A model generated the notes under the pieces. The model ran no database searches, was not told where the DNA came from, and saw only the letters and a program-made list of their open reading frames with translations. This document shows positions 9,144 through 17,931 of a DNA stretch of 64,000 nucleotides, piece after piece. A program made the translations under genes and the position numbers. Origin of the DNA: Pseudomonadota bacterium (GTDB taxonomy: Bacteria > Pseudomonadota > Gammaproteobacteria > Burkholderiales > Burkholderiaceae_C). Within the stretch, counting starts at the first letter, position 1; each line of letters starts with the position of its first letter. The DNA lies in contig JAFEDY010000014.1 of NCBI GenBank assembly GCA_018241405.1, forward strand, positions 55,729 through 119,728, written 5' to 3'.

Positions 9144-10847
9144 TCACTCCCCCTCCACCACATAGCGCAGCACCACCGGCGGTGCCTCACCCACATGGAA
9201 GGCGTTCTTGCGGTCGCGCAGCGCCACGTCGGAGGCGGTGACGCGGTCGAAGCGGCGCAGGTGCTCGGTCCAGGACTCGTCCACGATGCGCTCGACATAG
9301 CGGCGCGGGTCGGCAATGTCGTGTTGCAGCTCCCAGCTGAGCGCCCCCTGGCGCAGGCGCGCGCGCCGGCTCTCTTGCATGACGGCGCGGAACTCGGCGG
9401 CGCGCGTGGGCTGGATGAAGTACTCGATGCTCGTGACCAGGCGCAGGCCCGCGGCCGGCGGGGTCTCGGCCTGCGGCATCTTGAAGGCGCGCGAGGGGCT
9501 CAGGTCCTCCTCGCCGTGGCGGTCGCTCACCAGGCGCTGCACCAGGGCCATGGCGGCCACGCCGATGGCGGCGGCCAGCGCCAGGCTGACATGCACGCTG
9601 GTCAGCGCCGCCACCTGGCCCCACAGCGCCGCGCCCGCGGCCGTGGCGCCCATGATGGCCATCTGGAAAATCGACATGCCGCGCGCGCGCACCCAGTTGG
9701 GCAGGGCGAACTGGGCCGCCACCACGAGCACGTTGGCCGTGGTGATCCAGGCCGCGCCCGCAAGCACCATGGCCGGCAGGGCGACATAGGCGCTGGGCGC
9801 AATGGCCACGATCGCCGAGCCCAGGGCCTGCACCAGCGTGCCGAGCGCCACCAGCCGGTCCGACGCCATCCTCTGGCGCAGCCGCGGCAACAACATGGCG
9901 GCGGCGATCGCCCCCGCGCCCATGGAGGCCAGCAGCAGCGTGAAGGTGCCTGCGCCGCCGCCCTGCAGCTCGCGCGCCACCAGCGGCAGCAGCGCCAGCA
10001 GGGCCGTGGCATGCAGGAAGAACACGGCGATGCGCCACAGCACGGCGCGCATGGGCGGCGACTCGCGCACGAACTGCAGGCCCACGCGCATGGCGCTGAA
10101 GAGGCGCTCGCGCCCCAGCGGGTTGGGCGTGGGTTGGCGCCGCCAGCGCATGATGGTGAAGCCCGCCAGCAGCGACAGCACGGCGTTGAGCACGAACACC
10201 CAGGCGCTGCCCGCGCCGGCGATGATGGCGCCGGCCAGCAGCGGCCCGATGATGCGCGAGGCGTTCATGGCCACGCCGTTGAGCGCCAGCGCCGCGGGCA
10301 GCTGGTGGCGGTCCACCAGCTCGGGCACGATGGCCGAGAACACCGGCCAGCGCATGGCCATGCCGATGCCATTGGCAAAGGTCAGGGCCAGCAGCAGCCA
10401 GGCGTTGAGCCCGCCGGCCAGCACGGCCGCGCACAGCACCACGGCCACGGCCGCCACCCAGAACTGCGTGACCATGAAGTAGCGCCGCCGGTCCAGTATG
10501 TCGGCCAGCGCCCCGCTGGGCAGGCCCAGCAGGAATACGGGCAGGGTGGAGGCCGTCTGCACCAGCGCCACCAGCACGGGCGAGCTGGTCAGCGAGGTCA
10601 TGAGCCAGGCCGAGGCCACGTCGTTCATCCACATGCAGGTGTTGGCCACCAGCCAGGCGAGCCAGAGCATGCGGAACACCGGCTGGTACAGGGGCGCCAG
10701 CGGCGACGGTGGCGCGCGCTCGGCGGCCGTGCGTTGGAGCTCGGCCGCAGCGGCGGCCTCGGCAGCGTCGGCGATCTGCGAGGCGTCGGTGGCGGGGGAG
10801 GCCGTTGTGTTGGCGCGGGCGCTATCGAGTGGTGGCTGTGGTGGCAT
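9144..10847 (-). CDS. MFS exporter with C-terminal ABM-like domain (MFS_3/EntS type)
   Basis: A 567-residue protein. After a low-complexity Ala-rich N-terminus (about residues 1-45) comes a 12-TM major-facilitator domain beginning 'YQPVFRMLWLAWLVANTCMW', with the loop 'LPSGALADILDRRRY'. This matches the transmembrane secretion effector/enterobactin exporter-like family. After the last TM (about residue 430) a cytoplasmic segment carries an antibiotic-biosynthesis-monooxygenase-like fold ('EFRAVMQESRRARLRQGALSWEL'), a fusion known in this family. The ATG at 10847 is chosen as the nearest plausible start; no good Shine-Dalgarno is visible. The substrate is unknown. It lies downstream of, and in the same direction as, a second MFS gene. 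Confidence 0.82.
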   Translation of the reverse strand: MPPQPPLDSARANTTASPATDASQIADAAEAAAAAELQRTAAERAPPSPLAPLYQPVFRMLWLAWLVANTCMWMNDVASAWLMTSLTSSPVLVALVQTASTLPVFLLGLPSGALADILDRRRYFMVTQFWVAAVAVVLCAAVLAGGLNAWLLLALTFANGIGMAMRWPVFSAIVPELVDRHQLPAALALNGVAMNASRIIGPLLAGAIIAGAGSAWVFVLNAVLSLLAGFTIMRWRRQPTPNPLGRERLFSAMRVGLQFVRESPPMRAVLWRIAVFFLHATALLALLPLVARELQGGGAGTFTLLLASMGAGAIAAAMLLPRLRQRMASDRLVALGTLVQALGSAIVAIAPSAYVALPAMVLAGAAWITTANVLVVAAQFALPNWVRARGMSIFQMAIMGATAAGAALWGQVAALTSVHVSLALAAAIGVAAMALVQRLVSDRHGEEDLSPSRAFKMPQAETPPAAGLRLVTSIEYFIQPTRAAEFRAVMQESRRARLRQGALSWELQHDIADPRRYVERIVDESWTEHLRRFDRVTASDVALRDRKNAFHVGEAPPVVLRYVVEGE

Positions 10848-10953
10848 GGGGCTGCCATTGTCGTGGCTCAGGGCCTTGCGCCGCGTGGCCGGTTTTTGTG
10901 TCCTGTCTGAACTTGGGAGGTTAGCGCTTCTGCGCTTGTGCGGGGATGACGGA

Positions 10954-12204
10954 TCACCGATCCGCTTTGTGCGTAACCAGCGGCCAGCGCCAGGCCGACG
11001 CGGCGTACAGCAGTGCCCCCGCCACCAGTGCCGCCGCCGCCAGCGCCAGCCCCTGTGCAAAGCCCTGGGCCTGCGTGCCGCGTGCCAGCAGCCAGGCGAC
11101 GATGGGCGGGCCCATGATCTGCCCCAGGCCGTAGACGGCAGTGATCAGGCTGGCGAAGCTGTCGGCCGACTGCGGCCACAGGCGCCGCGCCTCCTGCAGG
11201 CCGTAGAAGGTGATGGCCGTGAACGGCAGGCCCAAGAGCGTGCTGCTCGCCGCAAATCCCGCCGGCGTGGGCCACCACAGGCCCACGCCTATGCCCAGCG
11301 CCTGCATGGCGTAAGCGGCGATGAGCAGGCCGCGCCGGTCCCAGGCCGCGGGGGCGCGCGTGCTCAGCGCCGCGCCCACGGCCACGCCGGCGCCGAACAT
11401 CGGCCAGAACAGGTCGGGCCAGGGCGAGCCCTGGGGCAGCACGCCGCGCGCAATCACCGGCAAAAAGGTGGCGGTGACGATGTAGCCCAGCCCCGCCAGC
11501 CCATAGGCCAGCGCATGCAGCGCACGCGCCGCCGCCGCGGCGGCAGCCGCGGGCTGCGCGTGGGCTGCCGTGGCCGTGGGTGCCGGCTTGGCCGCACGCC
11601 CCTTCAGCACCGGCCAGACCAGCGCGCACAGCAGCACCGACAGCAGCCCGAACACCAGCCAGGCCGTGGCGGCGCGCCACTGCGCCTGCACCATCACGCT
11701 GGCGGCCAGCCCGGTGAGCACGATGCCCACGCCCGGCCCGCAGAAGATCAGCCCGCCCATGGCCGGGCGCCCCAGCACCATGAGGCGCACCATGCACCAG
11801 GCCGCCACGTTGAGCAGCACAAAGGCGCTGGCCACGCCCGCGGCAAAGCGCAGCGTGGGCCAGGCGGCGGGCAGCGGCAGCGCCATGGCCACCGTCAGCA
11901 GCACCGTGGCCACCAGGCCGGCGCGCGCCAGCCGCGCCGGGTGCCAGCGTGCGTACAGGCCCGGCGTTACCCAGGGCAGCGCCATGCAGGCCAGCGCGCC
12001 GACCAGGTAGCCGATGTAGTTGGCCGTGGCCAGCCAGCTGCCCACCGTGAGGGTGACCACGCCGTCGTGCAGCATCATGGGCAGCAGCGGCGTGAAGGCA
12101 AAGCGCCCCACGCCCATGGCCACGGCCAGCGCCAGCATGCCGGCCAGCGCCACGGCCGCGGGCCGTTCGGACCAGGCGGCGGGGACTGAAGCGGTGGAAG
12201 TCAT
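10954..12204 (-). CDS. YbfB/YjiJ-family MFS transporter
   Basis: A 416-residue permease with about 12 TM helices. It opens with 'GMLALAVAMGVGRFAFTPLLPMM', the hallmark of the YbfB/YjiJ branch, and ends near 'SAWRWPLVTHKADR'. The start at 12204 is preceded by AAAGAG. It is divergent from the LysR gene, with 53 AT-rich bases between, so it is the probable target of that regulator. The arrangement of LysR beside a YbfB-type MFS is common in betaproteobacteria. The substrate cannot be inferred. Confidence 0.85.
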   Translation of the reverse strand: MTSTASVPAAWSERPAAVALAGMLALAVAMGVGRFAFTPLLPMMLHDGVVTLTVGSWLATANYIGYLVGALACMALPWVTPGLYARWHPARLARAGLVATVLLTVAMALPLPAAWPTLRFAAGVASAFVLLNVAAWCMVRLMVLGRPAMGGLIFCGPGVGIVLTGLAASVMVQAQWRAATAWLVFGLLSVLLCALVWPVLKGRAAKPAPTATAAHAQPAAAAAAAARALHALAYGLAGLGYIVTATFLPVIARGVLPQGSPWPDLFWPMFGAGVAVGAALSTRAPAAWDRRGLLIAAYAMQALGIGVGLWWPTPAGFAASSTLLGLPFTAITFYGLQEARRLWPQSADSFASLITAVYGLGQIMGPPIVAWLLARGTQAQGFAQGLALAAAALVAGALLYAASAWRWPLVTHKADR

Positions 12205-12215
12205 AAAATCTCTTT

Positions 12216-12236
12216 TTGGTATTGATTTTTTGCCAA
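12216..12236. promoter_or_regulatory. Probable LysR-type operator in divergent promoter
   Basis: The 53-bp AT-rich gap between the divergent MFS and LysR genes contains TTGG (12216-12219), 13 spacer bases, then CCAA (12233-12236). This interrupted dyad is in the style of LysR-family recognition boxes. It overlaps the region where both promoters must lie. Binding is inferred only from position and symmetry. Confidence 0.45.
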
Positions 12237-12257
12237 TCATCTCATAACCATATACCC

Positions 12258-13130
12258 ATGGATCTGGCCGCATTGGACATCTTTCGCACGGTAGCCCAGG
12301 AGGGTGGCGTCACGCGCGCCGCCGAGCGGCTGGGCCGTGCCCAGTCCAACGTCAGCACGCGCCTGCAGCAGCTCGAAGAGCAGTTGGGCGCCGCGCTGTT
12401 CATCCGCGAGGGGCGGGGCATGGTGCTGACGCCCGCAGGCCAGACCCTGCTGGACTATGCCAAACGCCTGCTGGCCCTGGCCGAAGAGGCACGCCAGGCC
12501 CTGCACCCGGGCGAGCCTGCGGGCCGGCTGCGCATAGGCTCCATGGAGAGCACGGCCGGCACCCGCCTGCCCGCGCCGCTGGCCGCATTGCACGCACGCT
12601 GGCCGCGGCTGGCGCTGGAGCTGCGCACGGCGCCCTCGCGCCAGCTGGTGGAGCAGGTGTTGCGCCATGAACTGGACTGCGCCCTGGTGGCCTGGTCGCC
12701 GCCGGGGCTGGACGAGGATGCGCCCGTCGAACGCACCCTTGTGTGCACCGAAACGCTGCTGCTGGCCCTGCCCGCCAGCCACCCGCCCGTGCAGGCGCCA
12801 GCCGACCTGCGGGTGCACCAGCTCGCCGCCTTTGCCCAGGGCTGCAGCTACCGCCGCATCGGCGAGGACTGGATGCGCCGCGCTGGTGGTGCCGTCGAGG
12901 TGCTGGAGCTGGCCTCCTACCCCGCCATCCTGGCCTGCGTGGCCGCCGGCCGCTGCGCGGGCGTGGTGCCGCAGTCGGTGCTGGACCTGCTGCGCGAGCC
13001 ACCCGCGCTGCAGTGGGTGCCGCTGGGCCGCTGCCAGACCATGCTGGTGCACCGCCCCGGCTACGCCACGCCGGCGCTGGCGGCGCTGCAGGAGGCGCTG
13101 GCGGACATCGAACCCTCAACCCGGAGCTGA
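12258..13130 (+). CDS. LysR-family transcriptional regulator
   Basis: A 290-residue regulator. The winged HTH covers residues about 1-60 ('FRTVAQEGGVTRAAERLGRA', 'QSNVSTRLQQLEEQLG'), followed by a LysR substrate-binding domain ('GRLRIGSMESTAGTRLPAPL'). ATG 12258 is the first that begins directly at the HTH; upstream in-frame codons lie in the divergent promoter. It probably controls the divergent MFS gene and possibly the nitronate monooxygenase three bases downstream. Confidence 0.9.
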   Translation: MDLAALDIFRTVAQEGGVTRAAERLGRAQSNVSTRLQQLEEQLGAALFIREGRGMVLTPAGQTLLDYAKRLLALAEEARQALHPGEPAGRLRIGSMESTAGTRLPAPLAALHARWPRLALELRTAPSRQLVEQVLRHELDCALVAWSPPGLDEDAPVERTLVCTETLLLALPASHPPVQAPADLRVHQLAAFAQGCSYRRIGEDWMRRAGGAVEVLELASYPAILACVAAGRCAGVVPQSVLDLLREPPALQWVPLGRCQTMLVHRPGYATPALAALQEALADIEPSTRS

Positions 13131-13133
13131 CCC

Positions 13134-14195
13134 ATGACCACCTTGATGCAACGCCTGAACATCGCCCTGCCCATCATCCAGGGCCCCATGACGGGGTCGG
13201 ACACGCCGCAGCTGGCGGCCGCCGTCTCGGCAGCCGGCGGCCTGGGCTTCCTTGGCTGCGGCATGCGCGCGCCCCAGGCCATGCGGGAGGCTGCGGCCGC
13301 CGTGCGCGCCGCCACCGACAGGCCCTTCGGCATGAACCTGTTCGTGCTGCAGACGCCCAGCCCCGGCGCCGCCGAGGTGGCCTCCGCCATGGAGCGGCTG
13401 GCGCCGCTGTATGCCAAGTTCGGCCTCACGTCCCAGACGCCCGCGCGCTGGTGCGAAGACTTTGCCGCGCAATTCGAGGCGCTGATCGCGGCCCGGCCTG
13501 CCGTGGCCAGCTTCACCTTCGGCATCCTCAGCGCAGCCCAGGTGCAGCGCCTCAAGGCCGAGGCCGGCAGCTACGTCATCGGCACCGCCACCACCGTGGC
13601 CGAGGCGCTGGCCTGGCAGCAGGTGGGGGCCGACGCCGTCGTCGCCAGCGGCATGGAGGCCGGCGGCCACCGCGGCACTTTCCTGGGCGACTGGGAGGGC
13701 AGCCTGATCGGCACCCTGGCCCTGGTGCCGGCCTGCGTGGACGCGCTCTCCATCCCCGTGATCGCCGCCGGCGCCATCATGGACGGTCGTGGCATCGCCG
13801 CCGCCCAGGCCCTGGGCGCGCAGGCCGTGCAGATGGGCACGGCCTTCCTGGCCTGCCCCGAGTCATCCATCGTCCCCGCGCAGCGCGCCGCCATCGCCGC
13901 CGCCCAGGCCACCGACACGCGCCTGACGCGCATCTTCTCGGGCCGCCCGGCGCGCGGCATCCTGAACCAGGCCATGCGCAGCTTGCAGCCGCACGAGGCG
14001 GACGTTCCCGCCTACCCCATTCAAAACGCCCTCATGGGACCGCTACGCCGCGCCGCTGCGCAGGCAGGCGATGCCGGACACATTGCGCTATGGGCCGGCC
14101 AGGGTGTGGCAGCGGCGCGGGTGCTGGCTGCGGGTGAGCTGGTGGCGTTGCTGGGGCAGGAATGGCGGGATACCCGCAACAAGCTATCGAATTAA
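13134..14195 (+). CDS. Nitronate monooxygenase (2-nitropropane dioxygenase family)
   Basis: A 353-residue FMN-dependent TIM-barrel enzyme. It opens 'LNIALPIIQGPMTGSDTPQL', contains the nitronate monooxygenase signature 'GMEAGGHRGTF', whose His is the catalytic base in the family, and has the FMN-phosphate loop 'IPVIAAGAIMDGRGIAAA'. It oxidises alkyl nitronates such as propionate-3-nitronate. The gene starts three bases after the LysR stop, so co-transcription is likely. The family assignment is secure; the physiological substrate is not. Confidence 0.9.
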   Translation: MTTLMQRLNIALPIIQGPMTGSDTPQLAAAVSAAGGLGFLGCGMRAPQAMREAAAAVRAATDRPFGMNLFVLQTPSPGAAEVASAMERLAPLYAKFGLTSQTPARWCEDFAAQFEALIAARPAVASFTFGILSAAQVQRLKAEAGSYVIGTATTVAEALAWQQVGADAVVASGMEAGGHRGTFLGDWEGSLIGTLALVPACVDALSIPVIAAGAIMDGRGIAAAQALGAQAVQMGTAFLACPESSIVPAQRAAIAAAQATDTRLTRIFSGRPARGILNQAMRSLQPHEADVPAYPIQNALMGPLRRAAAQAGDAGHIALWAGQGVAAARVLAAGELVALLGQEWRDTRNKLSN

Positions 14196-14235
14196 TAGCT
14201 TCTAGCGCGCTATAGCAGAGCGTGATAGCCCTGTT
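14178..14235. repeat. Dispersed Comamonad-type repeat (partial)
   Basis: Overlapping the 3' end of the nitronate monooxygenase and the gap after it is AGCTATCGAATTAATAGCTT followed by CTAGCGCGCTATAG. This is the left half of the dispersed element, here with its own short symmetric structure. It separates two converging genes. Confidence 0.45.
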
Positions 14236-14271
14236 TGACGATATTGCTGGCGCGCGCCTGCCTGCCGTGGT

Positions 14272-15285
14272 TTACGGCGTGGGGGTGGCACGGAACCAGC
14301 GCAGAAACTTGGCGGCGCGCAGCCACCAGCCGCGCCGCAGATAGGCACGCGCCAGTTCCTCGGGGCTCACAGGCGAGGCCGCGCGGAAGTTGTGCCGCAA
14401 GCCTTCGGCCAGCACGGAGGGCTGCGGCTGCGCCTCCCCCGCCTTGCATTGGCAGACATGGCGCATGGCGCCGATCAGGCTGCGCGCGGCCTGGTGCGCC
14501 AGCGCCAGGCGCAGGCCGGGCTGCTGCAGCTCGGGCCGGCCCTGCAGGGCCTGGGCCAGGGGCAGCAGCGCCGCCGACTGGTCCAGCGCCTTGGGCGTGC
14601 TCATGGTCGCCAGGATGCTGCTGCCGCGCTGGCGGTAGGCCAGCCAGGGATGGGGTTCGTAGTAGAAGCTGTCGGCCCGCAGCGCCATGAGGGGCATGGT
14701 GGCCATGTCCTCGAAATAGCGCCCCACGGGAAAGCGCAGGCCCGCCCACAGCGTGCGGCGCGAGATCTTGGACCAGGCGTGCAGCTCGCCGGTCATCAGC
14801 ATGCCCGCCAGCAGCCGGCCGCGGTCATGCACCAGCTGGCGTGCCGGGCCATCAAAACTGTGCCGGTGGCCCTCGCCGCGCAGCCGGTGCTTGAGCCGCA
14901 CCCGCTCGCGCCAGACCTGGAAGTCGCACAGCACCACGTCGGGCCCATGCCGGCGCACGATGGCCTGCAGGCCGGCGATGGCGCCGGGCAGCAGCTTGTC
15001 GTCGGAATCCAGGAACCACAGGTAGTCGCCCGTGGCGGCGTCCAGCATGGTGTTGCGCGCCGCGCTCAGGCCCCCATTGCGTTCGTGGCGCAGCAGCTCA
15101 AGGCGGCCCGGCCAGCGCACAGCCAGCCGCTGCATCAACGCCCAGGAGCCGTCGGTGGAGCGGTCGTCGAGCACCAGCACCTGCACCCCGCCATCGTCCG
15201 GCAGCTGCGCGACCACGGAGTCCAGGCATGCCTCCAGATAGTGCTCGACGTTGTACACCGGCACCAGGATGCTCAGCCAGGTCAT
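14272..15285 (-). CDS. Family 2 glycosyltransferase
   Basis: A 337-residue GT-A glycosyltransferase starting MTWLSILVPVYNVEHYLEAC, with nucleotide-binding 'LDDRSTDGSW' and metal-binding 'WFLDSDDKLLPG'. The C-terminal region is basic. The start at 15285 overlaps the stop of the O-antigen ligase gene by four bases (ATGA on the minus strand), so the two are coupled. It probably adds a sugar to a surface glycan (LPS or exopolysaccharide); donor and acceptor are unknown. Confidence 0.88.
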   Translation of the reverse strand: MTWLSILVPVYNVEHYLEACLDSVVAQLPDDGGVQVLVLDDRSTDGSWALMQRLAVRWPGRLELLRHERNGGLSAARNTMLDAATGDYLWFLDSDDKLLPGAIAGLQAIVRRHGPDVVLCDFQVWRERVRLKHRLRGEGHRHSFDGPARQLVHDRGRLLAGMLMTGELHAWSKISRRTLWAGLRFPVGRYFEDMATMPLMALRADSFYYEPHPWLAYRQRGSSILATMSTPKALDQSAALLPLAQALQGRPELQQPGLRLALAHQAARSLIGAMRHVCQCKAGEAQPQPSVLAEGLRHNFRAASPVSPEELARAYLRRGWWLRAAKFLRWFRATPTP

Positions 15286-16559
15286 GCGGCCGCGCCTGCG
15301 TTGGGACGCAACGCCCCGCGTTCCAGGCCACGCAGCGACGCCCACAGGGCGATGGTGTAGAAGACGAACACCATGATGCCGCTGTTGTGGTTGAAAAAGG
15401 GTTGCGACATGCCGAACATCAGATAGCACACGGGCATCAGGCTGCCCATGGCGCGCAGGGCCAGGGCCATGTGCCAGTCGGCCGAATCCTCGGGCCAAGG
15501 CCGCAGGCGTCCGGGGCTGGGCCAGAACAGATACAGCACGCAGGCGAACAACGCCGCCTGCAGCAACACACCCAGGATGCCGACCTTGACCCAGACGTCG
15601 AGAAAATCATTGTGGATCTGCGGGTAGTGCAGCATCGTCTGTGGATACTCGCCGTTGGCGATGCGCCGCTGCATCTCCTCCACAAAGCCGTGGGCGCCCC
15701 AGCCGAGCCAGGGCTTTTGCGGAATCATTTGCAACACCAGGCGGTATTGGTCCAGGCGATTGCCGAGCGATGTGGTCCCGTTCCCCGACGCCAGATAGCC
15801 CTGTATCTCGGTCTCCGCCAGCACGATTCTCTCGTTCAGGCTGGGGGTCAGCAGCAACACCGTGACGATCACGGCCAGCAACCCCAGCGAGGACAGCAAC
15901 AAACGGCCAAACACGCGCGGACGGATCTGCCGGGCCTGCCACAACAGCACCGGAAACACCAGGCCCAGGGCTAGCCAGCCGCCGCGCGACTGCGACAGCA
16001 GCGAGGCCGTCATGCCCGCCGCCGCGCCCAGGCACATCATGAGCCGCCACGGCCAGGCGCGCCGGCGCCAGAACACGGCCGCACACACCATGGCCATGCA
16101 GGCCAGCAACAGGGCCGCATTGCCCCACTGGATGGCATTGGTGAAGCCCGTCGCGCGCTCCAGCCCCTGGCCCCAGGTTTGCCAAACAGCCAACCCGCCC
16201 ATGCCCACGCAACCAATGGGCAAACCCGCGATGAACGCCCGCGGCTGCGGCGGATAAGCGACAAGAAAAAACAGGCAGGGCACGCCCAGCAGCCATTTGC
16301 TGCCCTTGTCCCAACGCGCGACGCCCATGTCGAGCGACAGCAGGAACCACATGCCGCCCATGCCAGCCAGCAAGAGCGCCAGCCATACGGTTGCCGGCTC
16401 GGGGCGCTGGCGCAGCCAGTGCGGCGCAAAGCACAGCGCGCCCACCAGCAGCAGCGCGGCGCCATAGGAATAGCCGCTAGGCACCCACACGGCCAGCGCC
16501 GCCAGCAAAAAGGCGGCCAGCGATGTCATTGCCGCGGGTAGCCGGTTCGTTGTGATCAT
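15282..16559 (-). CDS. O-antigen ligase/polymerase family membrane protein
   Basis: A 425-residue protein of about 10-12 TM helices, with a large periplasmic loop between 'LSQSRGGWLALGL' and 'PWLGWGAHGFVEEMQRR'. These features are typical of Wzy/WaaL-type O-antigen ligases. ATG 16559 overlaps by one base the stop of the GT4 gene. Together with the two glycosyltransferases it forms a small surface-polysaccharide operon read leftward. Sequence alone cannot decide between ligase and polymerase. Confidence 0.85.
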   Translation of the reverse strand: MITTNRLPAAMTSLAAFLLAALAVWVPSGYSYGAALLLVGALCFAPHWLRQRPEPATVWLALLLAGMGGMWFLLSLDMGVARWDKGSKWLLGVPCLFFLVAYPPQPRAFIAGLPIGCVGMGGLAVWQTWGQGLERATGFTNAIQWGNAALLLACMAMVCAAVFWRRRAWPWRLMMCLGAAAGMTASLLSQSRGGWLALGLVFPVLLWQARQIRPRVFGRLLLSSLGLLAVIVTVLLLTPSLNERIVLAETEIQGYLASGNGTTSLGNRLDQYRLVLQMIPQKPWLGWGAHGFVEEMQRRIANGEYPQTMLHYPQIHNDFLDVWVKVGILGVLLQAALFACVLYLFWPSPGRLRPWPEDSADWHMALALRAMGSLMPVCYLMFGMSQPFFNHNSGIMVFVFYTIALWASLRGLERGALRPNAGAAA

Positions 16560-17665
16560 CAATCCTGTGCTCCGGGCACATCGAGCAGTGCACGATAGCG
16601 CTGCCACATCAGGTCGCGCCCATGGACGGCCAGGGCCTGGCCGCGGGCCGCCCGTCCGAGCCGACTGGCCAGCGCCGGGTCTTGCAGGAGCTGTTGCAGG
16701 GCATCGGCCAGCGCACCGGCATCGGCATGCGGCACCAGCAGGCCGGTACGGCCATGCGCGATCACCTCGCGCGCGCCCAGCACCTGCGAGGCGACACAGG
16801 CACAGCCGGCGGCCATGGCCTCGACCAGGGCCAGGGGCATGCCCTCCCAGTGGGTGGAGAGCACGAACACCTGCGTGGCGGCCAGGCGCTGCGGCAGGTC
16901 GGCCACATTGCCCAGGAAGCGCACCTGCTGCTGCAGGCCCAGCTCACGCACCAGGGCCTCGGCCTTGCGGCGCAGGCGCGCGCTGCCGGCGCCGGCCAGG
17001 TACAGCATGGGCGTCAGCCCCTGCGCGCGCAGCAGGGCGAGCGCCTGGATCAGCGTGGCATGGTCCTTTTGCCGCGCAAAGCGGGACGCCATGAGGATGG
17101 CCGCCTCGCGTTGCTCCCAGCGCGGCGGCAGCAGGGGATCGGGAAAGCGCTCCAGCGCAATGCCGTTGGGAATGGCCAGGCATTTCTCCGGCGCAAAGCC
17201 GCGCTCCACCAGCGCCGTGCGCACGCCCTCGGACACGCCTATGCTGGCCTGGGTGAAGGGCTGCAGTGCCAGGGCCTGGCGCAGGCGCCGGGGCGTGTAG
17301 CGTTCGCGCGCGTTGTGCTCTACGTGGTAGATGCGCGGCACGCCCTCGGCCACGGCGGCGCGCCGGCCCCAGATATGGTCGCTGAAGCCGTGGGCAAAGA
17401 CCACGTCGGGGCGCCAGGCGCGGATTGTTTTGCGCAGCTCCCGGACGGTGAGCGCATGCAGCCAGTTGGAGACGACCTGTACCTGCAGGCCCTGGTCACG
17501 CAGCGCCTGCACGCGCTCCGCCGTGGTGTTGCGCTTGCGCCGCAGCACCAGCAGGGTCTGCATGCCGGGCTCGCGCTGCGCGGCCAGGCACAGATCTACC
17601 GCCACCTGGGTGGCGCCGGAAAAGCCGCCGGTCACGAAATGCAGCACCCTCAAAGGCCGCGCCAT
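16559..17665 (-). CDS. Family 4 glycosyltransferase
   Basis: A 368-residue GT-B enzyme. The N-terminal acceptor half begins 'RVLHFVTGGFSGATQVAVDL'. The C-terminal nucleotide-sugar half contains 'LMASRFARQKDHATLI' and the EX7E-like segment 'HWEGMPLALVEAMAAG'. I prefer the ATG at 17665. A TTG at 17722 would extend it by 19 residues of non-conserved sequence and abut the zinc-finger gene. It is the first glycan gene of the leftward operon. Confidence 0.88.
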   Translation of the reverse strand: MARPLRVLHFVTGGFSGATQVAVDLCLAAQREPGMQTLLVLRRKRNTTAERVQALRDQGLQVQVVSNWLHALTVRELRKTIRAWRPDVVFAHGFSDHIWGRRAAVAEGVPRIYHVEHNARERYTPRRLRQALALQPFTQASIGVSEGVRTALVERGFAPEKCLAIPNGIALERFPDPLLPPRWEQREAAILMASRFARQKDHATLIQALALLRAQGLTPMLYLAGAGSARLRRKAEALVRELGLQQQVRFLGNVADLPQRLAATQVFVLSTHWEGMPLALVEAMAAGCACVASQVLGAREVIAHGRTGLLVPHADAGALADALQQLLQDPALASRLGRAARGQALAVHGRDLMWQRYRALLDVPGAQD

Positions 17666-17718
17666 GTCCTGCGTCTGCGTGGCTTGTGGCGGCGCGCAGG
17701 CGGTCGGGCCGCCGACGC

Positions 17719-17925
17719 TCAATGCCCGCCCTTGACCACCTCACCGGCCTTGAGCCGATACAAGGTGCCGCAATACGGGCACTGGGCCTGGCCCTGGTGG
17801 GCGACTTCCAGGAAGACGCGCGGGTGGCCGTTCCACAGCTTCATGTCGGCCTTGGGGTTGGGGCAGTGCACGCCGCCGTTGCCGTCCAGATCCTTGGCGA
17901 GCAGTTCTACGATTGCTTGAGACAT
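17719..17925 (-). CDS. CHCC zinc-finger protein (NDUFS6-like domain)
   Basis: A 68-residue protein with the zf-CHCC pattern C21, H34, C49 and C52 ('VHCPNP...NGHPRV...CPYCGTLYRL'). The fold is that of the zinc-binding subunit 13 kDa/NDUFS6 of complex I. Bacterial stand-alone copies are conserved in proteobacteria and often lie beside ilvE, as here (six bases after it). Role in bacteria is unclear; metal binding is well supported by the Cys/His spacing. Confidence 0.88.
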   Translation of the reverse strand: MSQAIVELLAKDLDGNGGVHCPNPKADMKLWNGHPRVFLEVAHQGQAQCPYCGTLYRLKAGEVVKGGH

Positions 17926-17931
17926 GGGTGA

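Noticed and set aside
17666..17722. TTG start at 17722 for the GT4 gene
   Set aside because: It adds 19 non-conserved residues and abuts the zinc-finger gene; the ATG at 17665 begins right at the conserved first strand.
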